From assembly GCF_002395745.1 (NCBI RefSeq), contig NZ_DGUN01000049.1, positions 180,689 through 244,688 on the forward strand: a stretch of DNA of 64,000 bases. Reading direction: 5' to 3'. The stretch comes from Fibrobacter sp. UBA4309 (GTDB lineage Bacteria; Fibrobacterota; Fibrobacteria; Fibrobacterales; Fibrobacteraceae). The first letter of the stretch is position 1. Every line of letters begins with the position of its first letter. This document shows, piece after piece, positions 8,261 through 16,736 of this stretch. A program made the position numbers and the translations under genes. The notes below the pieces were generated by a model. The model ran no database searches. It was given only the letters and a program-made list of their open reading frames with translations, and had not been told where the DNA came from.

Positions 8261-9745
8261 TTACCCGTGGTAGAGATTGCCGGATTGGTAATTCGGTTCC
8301 ATCGTGAGGTTCACGCCTAGGCGGCGGAACACACCCACATCCACTTGCGAGAGGATGACGCTGGAATGCACTTCGCAGTGACGGAGTTCCGGCAACTTTT
8401 CTAGTGCGATTTTCGCGTTGTAGTCCGTGAGGGCACAGACGGAGAGCGCCACAAGGGCCTCGTCCATGTGCAAGCGCGGATTCTTGTGGCCCAATTGCTT
8501 GGTCTTCAAGTTCTGAATCGGTTCTATCACCATCGGCGAAAGCAGGCGCACTTCGTCGGGAATCTTCGCGAGGTGCTTGAGCGCGTCGAGCAGCATGGCG
8601 GAAGAAGCGCCGAGCAGCGAAGAAGTCTTCGCCGAGATGATGGCTCCGTCGTTCAGCTGGATGGCGACCGCCGGGCCTCCGGTCAGTTCGGCCTTTTCCA
8701 CGGCAGCGGCAATCACGGGGCGGTCGGCAGTGCTAATCTGCGCCTGCTCCATGATGAGTTCCTGCTTGTAAATCTGGTCCTTTTCTGCATTGCCCTTGCG
8801 CACGTCGCAAAGTGTGTTGTAGTAGCGGCGTATGATTTCCTGGCGTGCGGCCTCGCAAACGGCGTCGTCATCGACAATGCAATTGCCGGCCATGTTCACG
8901 CCCATATCCGTGGGGCTCTTGTACGGGGACTCACCAAGAATACGCGTAAACAGCGCGTTCAGCACCGGGAAAATTTCCACGTCGCGGTTATAGTTGATGG
9001 TAGTTTGTCCGTAAGCTTCCAGATGGAACGGGTCGATCATGTTCACGTCGTTCAAGTCGGCGGTGGCAGCCTCGTAAGCAAGGTTCACCGGATGCTTGAG
9101 TGGAATGTTCCAGATGGGGAACGTCTCGAACTTGGCGTAGCCGGCCTTCACGCCGCGCTTGTTCTCGTGGTAAATCTGCGAAAGGCACACGGCCATCTTT
9201 CCACTGCCCGGGCCCGGAGCGGTCACCACCACGAGTTCGCGGGTAGTTTCGACAAATTCGTTCTTGCCGTAACCGTCGTCGCTTACAACCAAAGGAATGT
9301 TGCTCGGGTAACCCGCAATCGGGTAATGGCGGTAAACCTTGAGGCCAAGTCCTTCCAGCTTCTTCTGGTAGGCAATCGCGCTCGGCTGTTCCTGCCAACG
9401 GGTCAGCACCACGGAGCTCACGTACAGGCCGTAACCGCGGAAGGCGTCAATCAGGCGGAGCACGTCCTGGTCATAGGTAATGCCGAGGTCGCCGCGGACC
9501 TTGTTTTTCTCGATATCGCCCGCGTTGATGGCGATAATGACTTCGGCCTTGTCCTTGATTTTCTCGAGCATGCGGATCTTGCTGTCGGGCGCGAAGCCGG
9601 GCAACACGCGGGATGCGTGATGGTCATCGAACAGTTTTCCGCCAAATTCCAGGTAAAGCTTTCCGCCGAACTTCGCAATGCGCTCGGCAATTTTTTCGGA
9701 CTGCGTCCTCAGGTACGCGTCGTTATCAAAACCTACTTTGAACAT
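8261..9745 (-). CDS. DUF1846 domain-containing protein
   Basis: 494 residues, the usual length of the DUF1846 family found in many anaerobes and Firmicutes. Recognisable family features are the start MFKVGFDNDAYLRTQSEKI, a long GITYDQDVLRLIDAFR segment and the glycine-rich TAPGPGSGKMAVCLSQIYHE, which resembles a nucleotide-binding loop. The C-terminal part contains LLGASSAMLLDALK. The biochemical role is not established; it is predicted to be cytoplasmic with no membrane segment. A standalone gene. Confidence 0.9.
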   Translation of the reverse strand: MFKVGFDNDAYLRTQSEKIAERIAKFGGKLYLEFGGKLFDDHHASRVLPGFAPDSKIRMLEKIKDKAEVIIAINAGDIEKNKVRGDLGITYDQDVLRLIDAFRGYGLYVSSVVLTRWQEQPSAIAYQKKLEGLGLKVYRHYPIAGYPSNIPLVVSDDGYGKNEFVETTRELVVVTAPGPGSGKMAVCLSQIYHENKRGVKAGYAKFETFPIWNIPLKHPVNLAYEAATADLNDVNMIDPFHLEAYGQTTINYNRDVEIFPVLNALFTRILGESPYKSPTDMGVNMAGNCIVDDDAVCEAARQEIIRRYYNTLCDVRKGNAEKDQIYKQELIMEQAQISTADRPVIAAAVEKAELTGGPAVAIQLNDGAIISAKTSSLLGASSAMLLDALKHLAKIPDEVRLLSPMVIEPIQNLKTKQLGHKNPRLHMDEALVALSVCALTDYNAKIALEKLPELRHCEVHSSVILSQVDVGVFRRLGVNLTMEPNYQSGNLYHG

Positions 9746-9815
9746 CTTTCTTTTCGCCTTCAGACAATCTTAAAATCAACCACACAAAAATAAAAAAATT
9801 TAGGCGCGCGCAGAA

Positions 9816-9849
9816 CAAAAAAGCCCGCCGGGCGCGTACCCGACAGGCT
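9816..9849 (-). terminator. Intrinsic terminator of ilvC
   Basis: On the minus strand, 27 nt after the ilvC stop: a GC-rich stem (arms AGCC-G-CGGG and CCCG-C-GGCT with two mismatches, 9822-9849) followed by six T. Confidence 0.8.
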
Positions 9850-9879
9850 CTTGAAAATCGTCAATATGACAGGGTGCGA

Positions 9880-11358
9880 TTACACAACCTTGGTCATACC
9901 GCTCATGCGTTCACGCAGCCAAGCACCGACTTCTTCCACCGGATGCTGACGGATGCTCTTGTTCACCTTGATGAGCTCTTCGTTATCCACAGCGGTGGTC
10001 TTGCCTTCGCCGTAGATAGCGCCGATGTCGTCCTTCTTCACTTCGTTCTTCATGAAGTCGGCGAGCAGAGGCACGCACTTGTTGGCGAACAGGTAGCAAC
10101 CGTATTCGGCGGTGTCGCTGATCACGCGGTTCATTTCATACAACTTCTTACGAGCGATGAGGTTGGCAATGAGCGGAGTTTCGTGGAGAGATTCGTAGTA
10201 GGCGCTCATCGGCTTGATGCCCACGGAGCACATGGTTTCGAATGCGAGTTCCACACCGGCCTTGATCATGGCGGTCATGAGAACGCCGCGGTCGAAGTAT
10301 TCCTGTTCGGTGATGACCTTGTCGGTAGCTTCGACCTTTTCGAATTCGAGCTCGCCCGTTTCGCCACGCCACTTGAGCAAATCCTTGTCGCCGGCTTCCC
10401 AGTCCACCATCATGGTGCTGGAGAACTTGCCAGAGATGATGTTGTCCTGGTGTTCGCAGTAGAGCGGCTTCATGATCTTCTTCATCTTCTCGGCGAGTTC
10501 CGTTGCGCGGATCTTGGCCGGGTTGGAGAGACGGTCCATCATGTTGGTGATGCCGCCGTGCTTCAGGGCTTCGGAAATGGTTTCCCAGCCGTACTGGAGC
10601 AGCTTGACCGCGTAAGCCGGTTCAACGCCGAAATCCTTCACCATCTTGTCGTAGCAGAGGATCGTGCCGGTCTGGAGCATACCGCAAAGGATGGTCTGTT
10701 CGCCCATGAGGTCGGACTTCACTTCGGCGACGAAAGAGCTTTCGAGAACGCCCGGACGGTCGGCATGGAGGCCAGCGGCGTAAGCCTTGGCGTAGTCCCA
10801 ACCCTTACCTTCGGGGTCGTTTTCCGGGTGCACAGCGATAAGGCAAGGCATACCGAAACCGCGAACGTATTCGCTACGGACTTCGGAACCCGGGCCCTTC
10901 GGGGCGACCATGATCACGGTGATGTCCTTACGGATTTCCTGGCCTTCTTCAACGATGTTGAAGCCGTGGCTGTAAGAGAGGGCTGCGCCCTTCTTCATGA
11001 GCTTCATGATGGCCGGGATCACGTTATGGTGCTGCTTGTCCGGTGTGAGGTTGCAAACGAGGTCTGCATCCGGAATCATTTCTTCGTAGGTACCGACCTT
11101 GAAGCCGTTTTCAGTAGCGTTCTTCCAGGACTGGCGCTTCTGTTCGATGGCTTCCTTGCGGAGCGTGTAAGAGACGTCGAGGCCGCTATCGCGCAGGTCA
11201 AGACCCTGATGGAGACCCTGGGCACCGCAACCGACGAACACGATCTTCTTGCCCTTGAGGGCTTCAACACCACGGCTGAATTCAGAATGTTCCATGAAAC
11301 GGCAGTGGCCAATTTCTTCGAGTTGGCGACGCATAGGGATAGAATTGAAATAATTCAT
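9880..11358 (-). CDS. ilvC: Ketol-acid reductoisomerase (class II)
   Basis: Second common enzyme of valine, leucine and isoleucine synthesis: NADPH- and Mg2+-dependent isomeroreduction of acetolactate or acetohydroxybutyrate. At 492 residues it is the long, enterobacterial (class II) form rather than the ~330-residue class I. The Rossmann motif is VGCGAQG (residues 42-48), and a KGPGSEVRSEY segment and duplicated C-terminal knotted domains follow. The start MNYFNSIPMRRQL has an AGAGG Shine-Dalgarno. No other ilv or leu gene is adjacent, so it is a single-gene unit. Confidence 0.97.
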   Translation of the reverse strand: MNYFNSIPMRRQLEEIGHCRFMEHSEFSRGVEALKGKKIVFVGCGAQGLHQGLDLRDSGLDVSYTLRKEAIEQKRQSWKNATENGFKVGTYEEMIPDADLVCNLTPDKQHHNVIPAIMKLMKKGAALSYSHGFNIVEEGQEIRKDITVIMVAPKGPGSEVRSEYVRGFGMPCLIAVHPENDPEGKGWDYAKAYAAGLHADRPGVLESSFVAEVKSDLMGEQTILCGMLQTGTILCYDKMVKDFGVEPAYAVKLLQYGWETISEALKHGGITNMMDRLSNPAKIRATELAEKMKKIMKPLYCEHQDNIISGKFSSTMMVDWEAGDKDLLKWRGETGELEFEKVEATDKVITEQEYFDRGVLMTAMIKAGVELAFETMCSVGIKPMSAYYESLHETPLIANLIARKKLYEMNRVISDTAEYGCYLFANKCVPLLADFMKNEVKKDDIGAIYGEGKTTAVDNEELIKVNKSIRQHPVEEVGAWLRERMSGMTKVV

Positions 11359-11717
11359 TTTTTGAACCTCTGTTAATTAGAATGTTTCCGGGGGGAAAGA
11401 TAGTAAATTAGACGAAAGACCGCTTCGCTGGTAGACGAAAGACGAAAGATTATAAGTTTTTTCCATGCAAAACGGCTTTTTTCTCTTTCGTCTACAGTCT
11501 ATAGGGCCATAGGCCCGTTCTTTCGTCTATAAAAGGGGGAAGCCTCCCCCTGATTGCAGCCGCGGTTTCGTCATCCTGAGCGAAGCCCATCGGGCGTAGT
11601 CGAAGGATCTAGCCGCGTCTTCCATACACCCCTACGCCTAGGGGCTCCGCCCCTAAAACCCCGAATTACGTCATTGCGAACCCCAAGCAGGGGTGAAGCA
11701 ATCCATTCGCCCTGCTA
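11359..11717. repeat. Repeat-dense intergenic region upstream of ilvC
   Basis: No gene seen. From ilvC outward it holds the ilvC leader and two copies of the GACGAAA element: 11410-11449, with a short spacer between AGACGAAAG motifs, and 11484-11530, in inverted orientation around a GGGCC/GGCCC hairpin. Next comes an imperfect palindrome with outer motifs TCATCCTGAG and GAAGGATC (about 11570-11610), then GGGGC/GCCCC (about 11640) and a TTGCGAACCCC / GGGGTGAAGCAA palindrome (about 11677-11700). Confidence 0.75.
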
Positions 11718-11797
11718 GGGGACTCCTACGGAGTCCCTCGCCGCTCGGCTCGACAATGCAGAAATGCAAGCATTTCTGCGCTGCACTCGCCTCACTG
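11718..11797. repeat. Double-hairpin element, copy E1 (3' of FISUMP gene)
   Basis: Directly abuts the stop codon of the FISUMP gene. It holds a perfect hairpin GGGACTCC-TAC-GGAGTCCC, a linker CTCGCCGCTCGGCTCG, a second perfect hairpin GCAGAAATG-CAAG-CATTTCTGC and a tail GCTGCACTCGCC. The same order of parts, with different but still paired stems, recurs at 63035-63114 and in part at 53376-53438. Confidence 0.65.
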
Positions 11798-12643
11798 CTA
11801 GTCCTTGAGACAACGAACAGAAAACCCGTAGTCCTTATTGCCGTAGTTCAGGTACGCGTAGTCGAAGTTGACGTACAAGAGCACGTTGTACGCGTAGTTG
11901 CTATCGTACTCCGTAGAACTCCAGAAGTACGCGTTGAGGCCCTCGTAGTTGCAACCCCCATTGCTGCCCCTGTCGCCGGCAGGCAACGCCGAGAACCCGA
12001 AAGCATCCGTGCCGTTGCCGTCATTAAACCAGCCACCGGTGGATTTAAGGGCCGTACCGGCACTATCCTGGCCGCCCACCGCCGTGAACAGGGTCTCGAA
12101 TTCCGTTTTGCTGGGCAGGTGCCAGCCCTCGGGACAAATACCACGGACAGGATATGTCGGCGAGCAAGTCTTTTTGTAACCGCAGCCCTTGCCGTTTGTG
12201 GTCAATGTGCCGACGCTGTCCATGGCTGCCGCCCAGGTGTACAGGCGACCGTACTTGGTGCAGTTGGCGGAGTTGTTGTTGTAGCAGTAGCTATTCCCCG
12301 TCTCGTAATTCAGGTTCTCTGCCATCCACCACTGACTACCTATTTTAACAGTTTTATATGTTTGACCATCACGTTCGTCAGTCAACGAATCATACTCACA
12401 GTTATCTTCTGTTTCCGTCTTACAAGGAACAGCCAACACTACAGAACTTGACGAAGACTCCTCCTTGTCTGCCGAGGAGGACGAACTCTTGTTCTTTTCT
12501 GCACTGCTAGATTCCGGGTCGGAGCCCGGAATGACGGAGGAAGAACGGGAATTGTCGGCGTCGGACGGGGACCACGAATCGTCATCATCGCACCCGACAA
12601 CAGCAAACGCCACCAAACTCATCGCAACAAGAACCTTCTTCAT
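11798..12643 (-). CDS. FISUMP (Fib_succ_major) domain lipoprotein
   Basis: A 281-residue surface lipoprotein. It has a signal peptide with lipobox VVGC (Cys about residue 18), then a Ser/Asp/Glu-rich linker (about residues 25-70), then the Fibrobacter-abundant FISUMP domain. Domain marks include DGQTYKTVKIGSQWWMAENLN, GRLYTWAAAM, ICPEGWHLPS, FGFSALPAG and the C-terminal YGFSVRCLKD. The family is the largest paralogous family of Fibrobacter and is thought to be exported; its biochemical role is unknown. The start at 12643 is set by the lipoprotein signal and a G-rich ribosome-binding site. The linker codons for SVIPGSDPESSS come from a palindromic repeat also found between genes. Confidence 0.92.
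   Translation of the reverse strand: MKKVLVAMSLVAFAVVGCDDDDSWSPSDADNSRSSSVIPGSDPESSSAEKNKSSSSSADKEESSSSSVVLAVPCKTETEDNCEYDSLTDERDGQTYKTVKIGSQWWMAENLNYETGNSYCYNNNSANCTKYGRLYTWAAAMDSVGTLTTNGKGCGYKKTCSPTYPVRGICPEGWHLPSKTEFETLFTAVGGQDSAGTALKSTGGWFNDGNGTDAFGFSALPAGDRGSNGGCNYEGLNAYFWSSTEYDSNYAYNVLLYVNFDYAYLNYGNKDYGFSVRCLKD
12505..12535. repeat. Palindromic repeat inside FISUMP lipoprotein gene
   Basis: ATTCCGGG/CCCGGAAT-type palindrome ending in GAC, 28 of 31 positions identical to 36077-36107 and related to the intergenic copy at 1719-1745. It is read in frame as part of the Ser-rich linker. Confidence 0.8.
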
Positions 12644-12774
12644 AAAAGCCCCCAAATAAAGTTTATTCAATGGATAATTTAATTTATTTTCACCCAGAAA
12701 CAGCAAAACAAGCCCAAAGCATCAACACAAAAGCCGCCCGCACATCACGGACGGCCAAATTGTTGGCCAAAAAA

Positions 12775-13197
12775 CTATGCCACAGTTTTCAGCAACTCCC
12801 TGCCAATACGGCGGAGTTCCTCATCAATGAGTTTCTTTCTTGCCGAAGATGGCTTTTTCGTACCATTTACGTATGCAGCAAAGAGGGGTTGCGGGATTCC
12901 CAATCGGCGGGCAAACGCCGATGCGTTCAGTTCGGGGAACAGCCAGAATATGCGGCCAATGGGATTTGTCTTTTTCGGCGAAAAGAATCCCGAAAGTTCC
13001 AACCCCTCGTCCAGATCGTCAAACCACACGCCATCGCAATCAACGCGGCAGTTCTCCAACTGTTTTCGCGTAGCCTTCCGCAGCGGTTCGTAATCTCGGA
13101 TGAGTTCACGCCCGATTCGGCCATCTTTCAGTTCGACACAAACGGCATCCTTTTCGACCCAAAGCCTTTTTACATCTTTTTCCGTAATTTCGCTCAT
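12775..13197 (-). CDS. DUF2442 protein with C-terminal HTH-like region
   Basis: 140 residues. The first ~75 match DUF2442 (VKRLWVEKDAVCVELKDGR and the LENCRVDCDGVWFDDLDEGLE region), a small domain often found with toxin-antitoxin genes. The last ~60 contain ASAFARRLGIPQPLFAAYV, which looks like a helix-turn-helix, and a basic amphipathic tail. It sits 65 nt downstream of a HigBA-like pair on the same strand, so it may belong to that locus. Its function is unknown. Confidence 0.75.
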   Translation of the reverse strand: MSEITEKDVKRLWVEKDAVCVELKDGRIGRELIRDYEPLRKATRKQLENCRVDCDGVWFDDLDEGLELSGFFSPKKTNPIGRIFWLFPELNASAFARRLGIPQPLFAAYVNGTKKPSSARKKLIDEELRRIGRELLKTVA

Positions 13198-13262
13198 CCG
13201 TTCGTTCCATGCCGTTTCTTTCTCTCCGCGCGAGCAGTTAAATTATTAGAGGCAAAGCCGCT

Positions 13263-13628
13263 CTACTTCCCGAAATCAAAAAATGCAGCGGGATCCGTTC
13301 CGAAGATTTTGCCGAGTTTTACGGCCATCTTGCGGGAAACCGTCCTGCGCCCATTTTCCATAGCGCACAGATTTTGCACCTGAATTCCAAGTTTCTCGGC
13401 CAAAGTCACCTGCGACCAGTTGCGCAAATCCCTATTCGCGACAATCATCTCTGCAGGCGTCGTCTCCAAAGACTTGAACCATTCCGACTCCTCAAAAGGA
13501 ACGGCAACATCTTCATCGCTGACGATCACATTCTCCGGTTTATAGGTGTCCTTCAAGAACCTGACAAGCGGAGCGGGGATATGCTTCGCCCTGATTTCAA
13601 TACGGGGCCTTTTCACGACTGCCAGCAT
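13263..13628 (-). CDS. XRE-family antitoxin (HigA-like)
   Basis: 121 residues with a C-terminal Cro/C1-type helix-turn-helix (WSQVTLAEKLGIQVQNLCAMENG, recognisable Q-x3-A-x3-G pattern) and an N-terminal extension. The gene starts inside the 3' end of the preceding RelE-like toxin gene, a 32-nt overlap. This is the toxin-first order typical of higBA systems. It probably neutralises the toxin and represses the shared promoter. Confidence 0.85.
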   Translation of the reverse strand: MLAVVKRPRIEIRAKHIPAPLVRFLKDTYKPENVIVSDEDVAVPFEESEWFKSLETTPAEMIVANRDLRNWSQVTLAEKLGIQVQNLCAMENGRRTVSRKMAVKLGKIFGTDPAAFFDFGK

Positions 13629-13860
13629 AATACACCTCGATATCTATAGAGCCATCTCTACAAGTCCAGCACGCCACCCAGTTAAGAGCCAGGTGACAAT
13701 GGTACCTGTCGCCTCCGAGCTTGGAGTAATGCCAAAACAATGGTTGAATCGGCCCGGAGACCTTGAGTGACTGGACGAGAGCCTTAAGCTTATTTTGCAC
13801 AGCCTTCGGCATCGTCGCAGCACTTCTTTGCGCTCTTTTGGTTATAGTTACATTGTACAT
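13597..13860 (-). CDS. RelE/HigB-like toxin
   Basis: 87 residues with the RelE-superfamily pattern: an N-terminal strand MYNVTITKRAQRSA, a helix AVQNKLKALVQSLK and C-terminal strands DRYHCHLALNWVACW and IEVYYAGSRE. Such toxins cleave mRNA at the ribosome. It is the first gene of a two-gene unit with the overlapping XRE antitoxin. The upstream region is AT-rich. The catalytic assignment is by family only. Confidence 0.85.
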   Translation of the reverse strand: MYNVTITKRAQRSAATMPKAVQNKLKALVQSLKVSGPIQPLFWHYSKLGGDRYHCHLALNWVACWTCRDGSIDIEVYYAGSREKAPY

Positions 13861-13883
13861 AGTTGAATATAATCAATTTTTGA

Positions 13884-14117
13884 TTATTTGTCAAGTTTTA
13901 TCTCTTTTTTTTCGCCATACTCCTTCAAGCAAGCTTTAAATATGAGCGTTACCAATTCAGAAACCGTAATTTCCCGCTTTTTCGCTTCAGCCTCAAGTTT
14001 TTCGACAACCCACACAGGCATTTCCCAAACACAATCAACAAAGCCATCACCAGTTGGTGTTTCGGATATAACCCTAAACGGGAAATCCTCTTTGCATTTT
14101 TCGATGTTGTTATTCAT
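13884..14117 (-). CDS. Small ribbon-helix-helix-like protein
   Basis: 77 residues, starting at the ATG at 14117, which has a clear GGAGGC ribosome-binding site; the longer frame to 14207 overlaps a terminator. The C-terminal half (VVEKLEAEAKKREITVSELVTLI) has the helix pattern of ribbon-helix-helix DNA-binding proteins, suggesting a small regulator or orphan antitoxin. It ends 24 nt upstream of the HigB-like toxin start on the same strand. I do not recognise a named family. Confidence 0.6.
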   Translation of the reverse strand: MNNNIEKCKEDFPFRVISETPTGDGFVDCVWEMPVWVVEKLEAEAKKREITVSELVTLIFKACLKEYGEKKEIKLDK

Positions 14118-14192
14118 ACAGCCTCCGTTTTGTGGTCGCATTTGCGGCCAGTTTATTGTTAGAGGCGCTCCCTTCAATCCAAAATTCAGGAT

Positions 14193-14235
14193 AAAAAAAG
14201 AACGCATCTCGCCTTTCCTTAGACGAGATGCGTTC
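14193..14235 (-). terminator. Intrinsic terminator of the alpha/beta hydrolase gene
   Basis: Perfect 12-bp stem GAACGCATCTCG/CGAGATGCGTTC (14200-14235) with a 12-nt loop. On the minus strand it is followed by seven T. Confidence 0.9.
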
Positions 14236-14326
14236 GGGGATGCAGTAATTGTACCTATATTTTACAACCGTGGCAAGGGGAGCACGAAAAATTTACAATC
14301 CGAAAAGGACAGTTCAAGAAACTTCT

Positions 14327-14929
14327 TCATAAAGCCTCCGCTCTAATCCACTTGTCCAGAAAAGCCATCTGCTCGGCGGTGTGGAACCAGTGTTCGCCGC
14401 CGTCCATCACGGTCAGGGGCGCGCCGATTTTCCGGGCGAAATCACGCATCGTGTCTAGCGAGGTCAGGTTGTCGTTCGAGCCGTACAGAATTTTTGTCGG
14501 GACGCGCCACTCGATCGGATTTTCACGCACGTAGCACAGGTATTCCCACGAGAGTGTTTCGCCAAAATTCGTCGGCACGGTTTTCTTTTCGCGGAGTTCC
14601 TCTTCGGGAACTCCCGCCCACGTCATCATGTCGCAAACCAGCTTTTCCATGTTGACTATCGGCGAAATAAAGTACGCCTGTTTGACGGGTTTATCGGCCA
14701 GCGCATTCATCGAAAAGAACGCCCCGATGCTATTTGCCACAAGGGTCACTTCGTCATAGCCCGCCGCGACAGAATCAAAATATACCGGGAATTCCTTCTT
14801 GGCATCCCACGGCGTTTCCGCCTTGTAATCGAATCCGAGTACATCGGCATCAGGGAACAGGTTCTTGTAATGCCGCGCCTCGTCAGCGTTCCCGCCCTTG
14901 CCGTGCACGTAAATAACAAGCTTCTTCAT
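14327..14929 (-). CDS. Small alpha/beta hydrolase
   Basis: 200-residue alpha/beta-hydrolase fold protein. VIYVHGKGGNADE at the N-terminus carries the HG oxyanion motif. A nucleophile elbow reads ANSIGAF (the serine replaces the usual GxSxG context), and the candidate acid and base are in ILYGSNDNLTS and GGEHWFHT. There is no signal peptide, so it is cytoplasmic. The substrate is unknown; it resembles RBBP9/YdeN-like or dienelactone-hydrolase-like serine hydrolases. It ends in a strong terminator. Confidence 0.8.
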   Translation of the reverse strand: MKKLVIYVHGKGGNADEARHYKNLFPDADVLGFDYKAETPWDAKKEFPVYFDSVAAGYDEVTLVANSIGAFFSMNALADKPVKQAYFISPIVNMEKLVCDMMTWAGVPEEELREKKTVPTNFGETLSWEYLCYVRENPIEWRVPTKILYGSNDNLTSLDTMRDFARKIGAPLTVMDGGEHWFHTAEQMAFLDKWIRAEAL

Positions 14930-14966
14930 TTTTTCATCAAGTTCAAAAATATTGCGCCTTCGTTTT

Positions 14967-15875
14967 TCAGTACTTTATCTTGAAGTAATCCAGCAGGGCC
15001 TTATAGTTGTCCTGCGCCGTAAGGCAAGTGTCCTGCATGAATTCGTTCACGCGGCCCCACTTCTGGATTCCGCGGTAATAGAACAGCCGCAGTTCCTCGC
15101 TAATGATGAACGGGACAATCCTGTTTTGCAGGCATTGCCAGAGCATAAGCAGTCGACCAACGCGGCCATTACCATCCTGAAACGGGTGAATCCGTTCGAA
15201 CTTCACATGAAAATCGATCACGTCGTCCAAAGAAATCGTGCCTCTCGAATTGAAGTCCGAAATCAATTTTGCCATGTGCTTGTGCACGGCCTTGGGCTCC
15301 ACGGTCTTTTCCTCGCCCACTTCGTTGGGTAATTTCTTGTAATCCCCCACCACAAACCAGTCTTTCTGGCTATCCGAAGTATTCGCTTTCAGAATCCGAT
15401 GGAGTTGCTTGATGTGCGCCTCAGTCACCTTGTCCGTCGCATGGTCAATGACATAGTCAATACAGCGGAAATGGTTGACAGTTTCCATGATGTCGTCGAT
15501 GCGCGTGTTCTCGGAAGTCGCCCCCAGCGTATTCGTCTCGAAAATGAACCGCGTCTGTTCCTTGGTCAAGCGACTCCCTTCGATATGGTTCGAATTGTAG
15601 GTCAGGTCAATCTGGGTGCGATGATAAATGCCCCCCTTGAGGCGGCCCTGCTTTTCTTGACGCAGGCGCTCCAGCAGAGGCGACAGTTTCGCCTTCCCCT
15701 TCTTGGGTAGGACTGTATCGGCAGGAATACTCCAAGTCTTGCCGGTAAGGAAAGCCCCCTCAATCTTGCCCGTAGCACAATAGTTACGGGCCGTACGCTC
15801 GCTAACTCCGTACTTCTCCGCAAAGCGGGTGACGGAAATATAAATTGCATCTATCGGCAAATTTTGGTCTTTCAT
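14967..15875 (-). CDS. Fic-domain protein with N-terminal DNA-binding domain
   Basis: 302 residues. An N-terminal MerR/excisionase-like helix-turn-helix (VTRFAEKYGVSERTARNYC, residues 15-33) precedes a Fic core. The active-site motif HPFQDGNGR is intact (residues 230-238, catalytic His230), predicting AMP or other NMP transfer to a protein hydroxyl. Before the core, SNHIEG (95-100) fits the inhibitory-helix pattern (S/T)xxxE(G/N), so the enzyme is probably autoinhibited. A 28-bp perfect palindrome lies 16 nt upstream, between the predicted -35 and -10 on this strand, suggesting self-repression through the HTH. The ATG has no Shine-Dalgarno and the predicted transcription start is 1-2 nt before it. 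Confidence 0.93.
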   Translation of the reverse strand: MKDQNLPIDAIYISVTRFAEKYGVSERTARNYCATGKIEGAFLTGKTWSIPADTVLPKKGKAKLSPLLERLRQEKQGRLKGGIYHRTQIDLTYNSNHIEGSRLTKEQTRFIFETNTLGATSENTRIDDIMETVNHFRCIDYVIDHATDKVTEAHIKQLHRILKANTSDSQKDWFVVGDYKKLPNEVGEEKTVEPKAVHKHMAKLISDFNSRGTISLDDVIDFHVKFERIHPFQDGNGRVGRLLMLWQCLQNRIVPFIISEELRLFYYRGIQKWGRVNEFMQDTCLTAQDNYKALLDYFKIKY

Positions 15876-15882
15876 ACACCAA

Positions 15883-15918
15883 AATATACATAAAATTTGC
15901 CGATATCGGCAAATTTTA
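15883..15918 (-). promoter_or_regulatory. fic promoter with 28-bp perfect palindromic operator
   Basis: The palindrome (15891-15918; half-site TAAAATTTGCCGAT) contains the predicted -35 TTGCCG (15912-15907, minus strand). An 18-nt spacer leads to -10 TATATT (15888-15883). A further half-site, ATCGGCAAATTTT, lies inside the first codons of the gene at 15853-15865. Confidence 0.75.
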
Positions 15919-15944
15919 TGTTAAAAACGAGTAAAAAACACCAT

Positions 15945-16655
15945 CTAGCCTTCGAATTTCCAGCCGCAATCGTTGTGGTAGACCATCTGGTGGGTCATGC
16001 CGCCATCGATGCAGATGTTTTCGCCGGTAATGAATCCGGCTTTTTCGCTTGCGAGGTAAAGCACCATGTTCGCGATGTCCAAGGGGTTACCGACGCGGCC
16101 TGCGGGCTGCTGTGTGGCATCGGGGCCTTCGTAGGTTTTGAAATCCGTATCGATCCAGCCCGGCGAAATCGAGTTTACGCGCACGCAGCCTGCAAAACTT
16201 ACAGCAAGCGCATGCGTGAGGGCTGCAATCCCGCCCTTCGCCGCCGTATAGCTTTCTGTTTGCGGTTGGCTCATGCGGTCGCGACTCGAGGAAATGTTTA
16301 TAATGCTTGCTCCCTTCACAAAATGCGGAGTAAAAAGTTTCGCGAGGTAGAACGGGGCAGTCACGCCGACAGCCAGCGCATAGCTGAATTCTTCGTAGCT
16401 ACATTCGTCAACGCCCTTCATCAGCGGTAGCGCATTATTTACCAGCACATCCACGTGCCCGTACTTTTCAATGACGAACTGCGCAAACTTTTCGAGGACA
16501 TCCTTCTTCGACAAGTCCCCCACAAAGCAGGGATTCTCGCGGATGTCAATGTAGGCGACCTTCGCGCCCTCTTTCTCGAATTCACTCACGACGGTCGCAC
16601 CGATTCCGTGCGCCCCGCCCGTCACCACGACCACTTTATCTTCAAACGATTTCAT
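15945..16655 (-). CDS. SDR-family oxidoreductase
   Basis: 236-residue short-chain dehydrogenase/reductase. The NAD(P)-binding TGGAHGIG is at residues 12-19, with NNA near residue 90, a catalytic Ser in INISSSRDR and YTAAKG as the YxxxK motif, and a C-terminal GENICIDGGMT. It is a classical SDR of the 3-oxoacyl-ACP-reductase/glucose-dehydrogenase type; the substrate is not deducible. It is divergent from the GNAT gene. A TATATT box lies just upstream of the ATG, and no Shine-Dalgarno is seen. Confidence 0.9.
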   Translation of the reverse strand: MKSFEDKVVVVTGGAHGIGATVVSEFEKEGAKVAYIDIRENPCFVGDLSKKDVLEKFAQFVIEKYGHVDVLVNNALPLMKGVDECSYEEFSYALAVGVTAPFYLAKLFTPHFVKGASIINISSSRDRMSQPQTESYTAAKGGIAALTHALAVSFAGCVRVNSISPGWIDTDFKTYEGPDATQQPAGRVGNPLDIANMVLYLASEKAGFITGENICIDGGMTHQMVYHNDCGWKFEG

Positions 16656-16699
16656 GAGAGAAAATATACACTAAAACACACCGAAGCGCGTTCAACAAC

Positions 16700-16730
16700 T
16701 TGACACGCAAGCCGCATTATCCTATTCTTT
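16700..16730 (+). promoter_or_regulatory. Sigma-70-type promoter of the GNAT gene
   Basis: TTGACA (16700-16705), a 17-nt spacer and TATTCT (16723-16728). The ATG follows the extended box TATTCTTT by 6 nt, so the transcript would be leaderless or nearly so. Confidence 0.65.
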
Positions 16731-16736
16731 CCGCAA

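Noticed and set aside
9874..11376. A 500-codon open frame antisense to ilvC
   Set aside because: ilvC is unmistakable; the opposite frame has no recognisable domain and runs into the terminator region.
11359..11797. CRISPR-like array
   Set aside because: The repeats are short, of several unrelated kinds, irregularly spaced and partly inverted; there are no cas genes.
14262..14330. A 22-codon frame (MKKFLELSFSDC...) starting in the stop codon of the hydrolase gene with GGAGGC upstream
   Set aside because: It has a good ribosome-binding site and ATGA-type coupling, but is very short, shows no family and ends before the terminator. Kept only as a curiosity.
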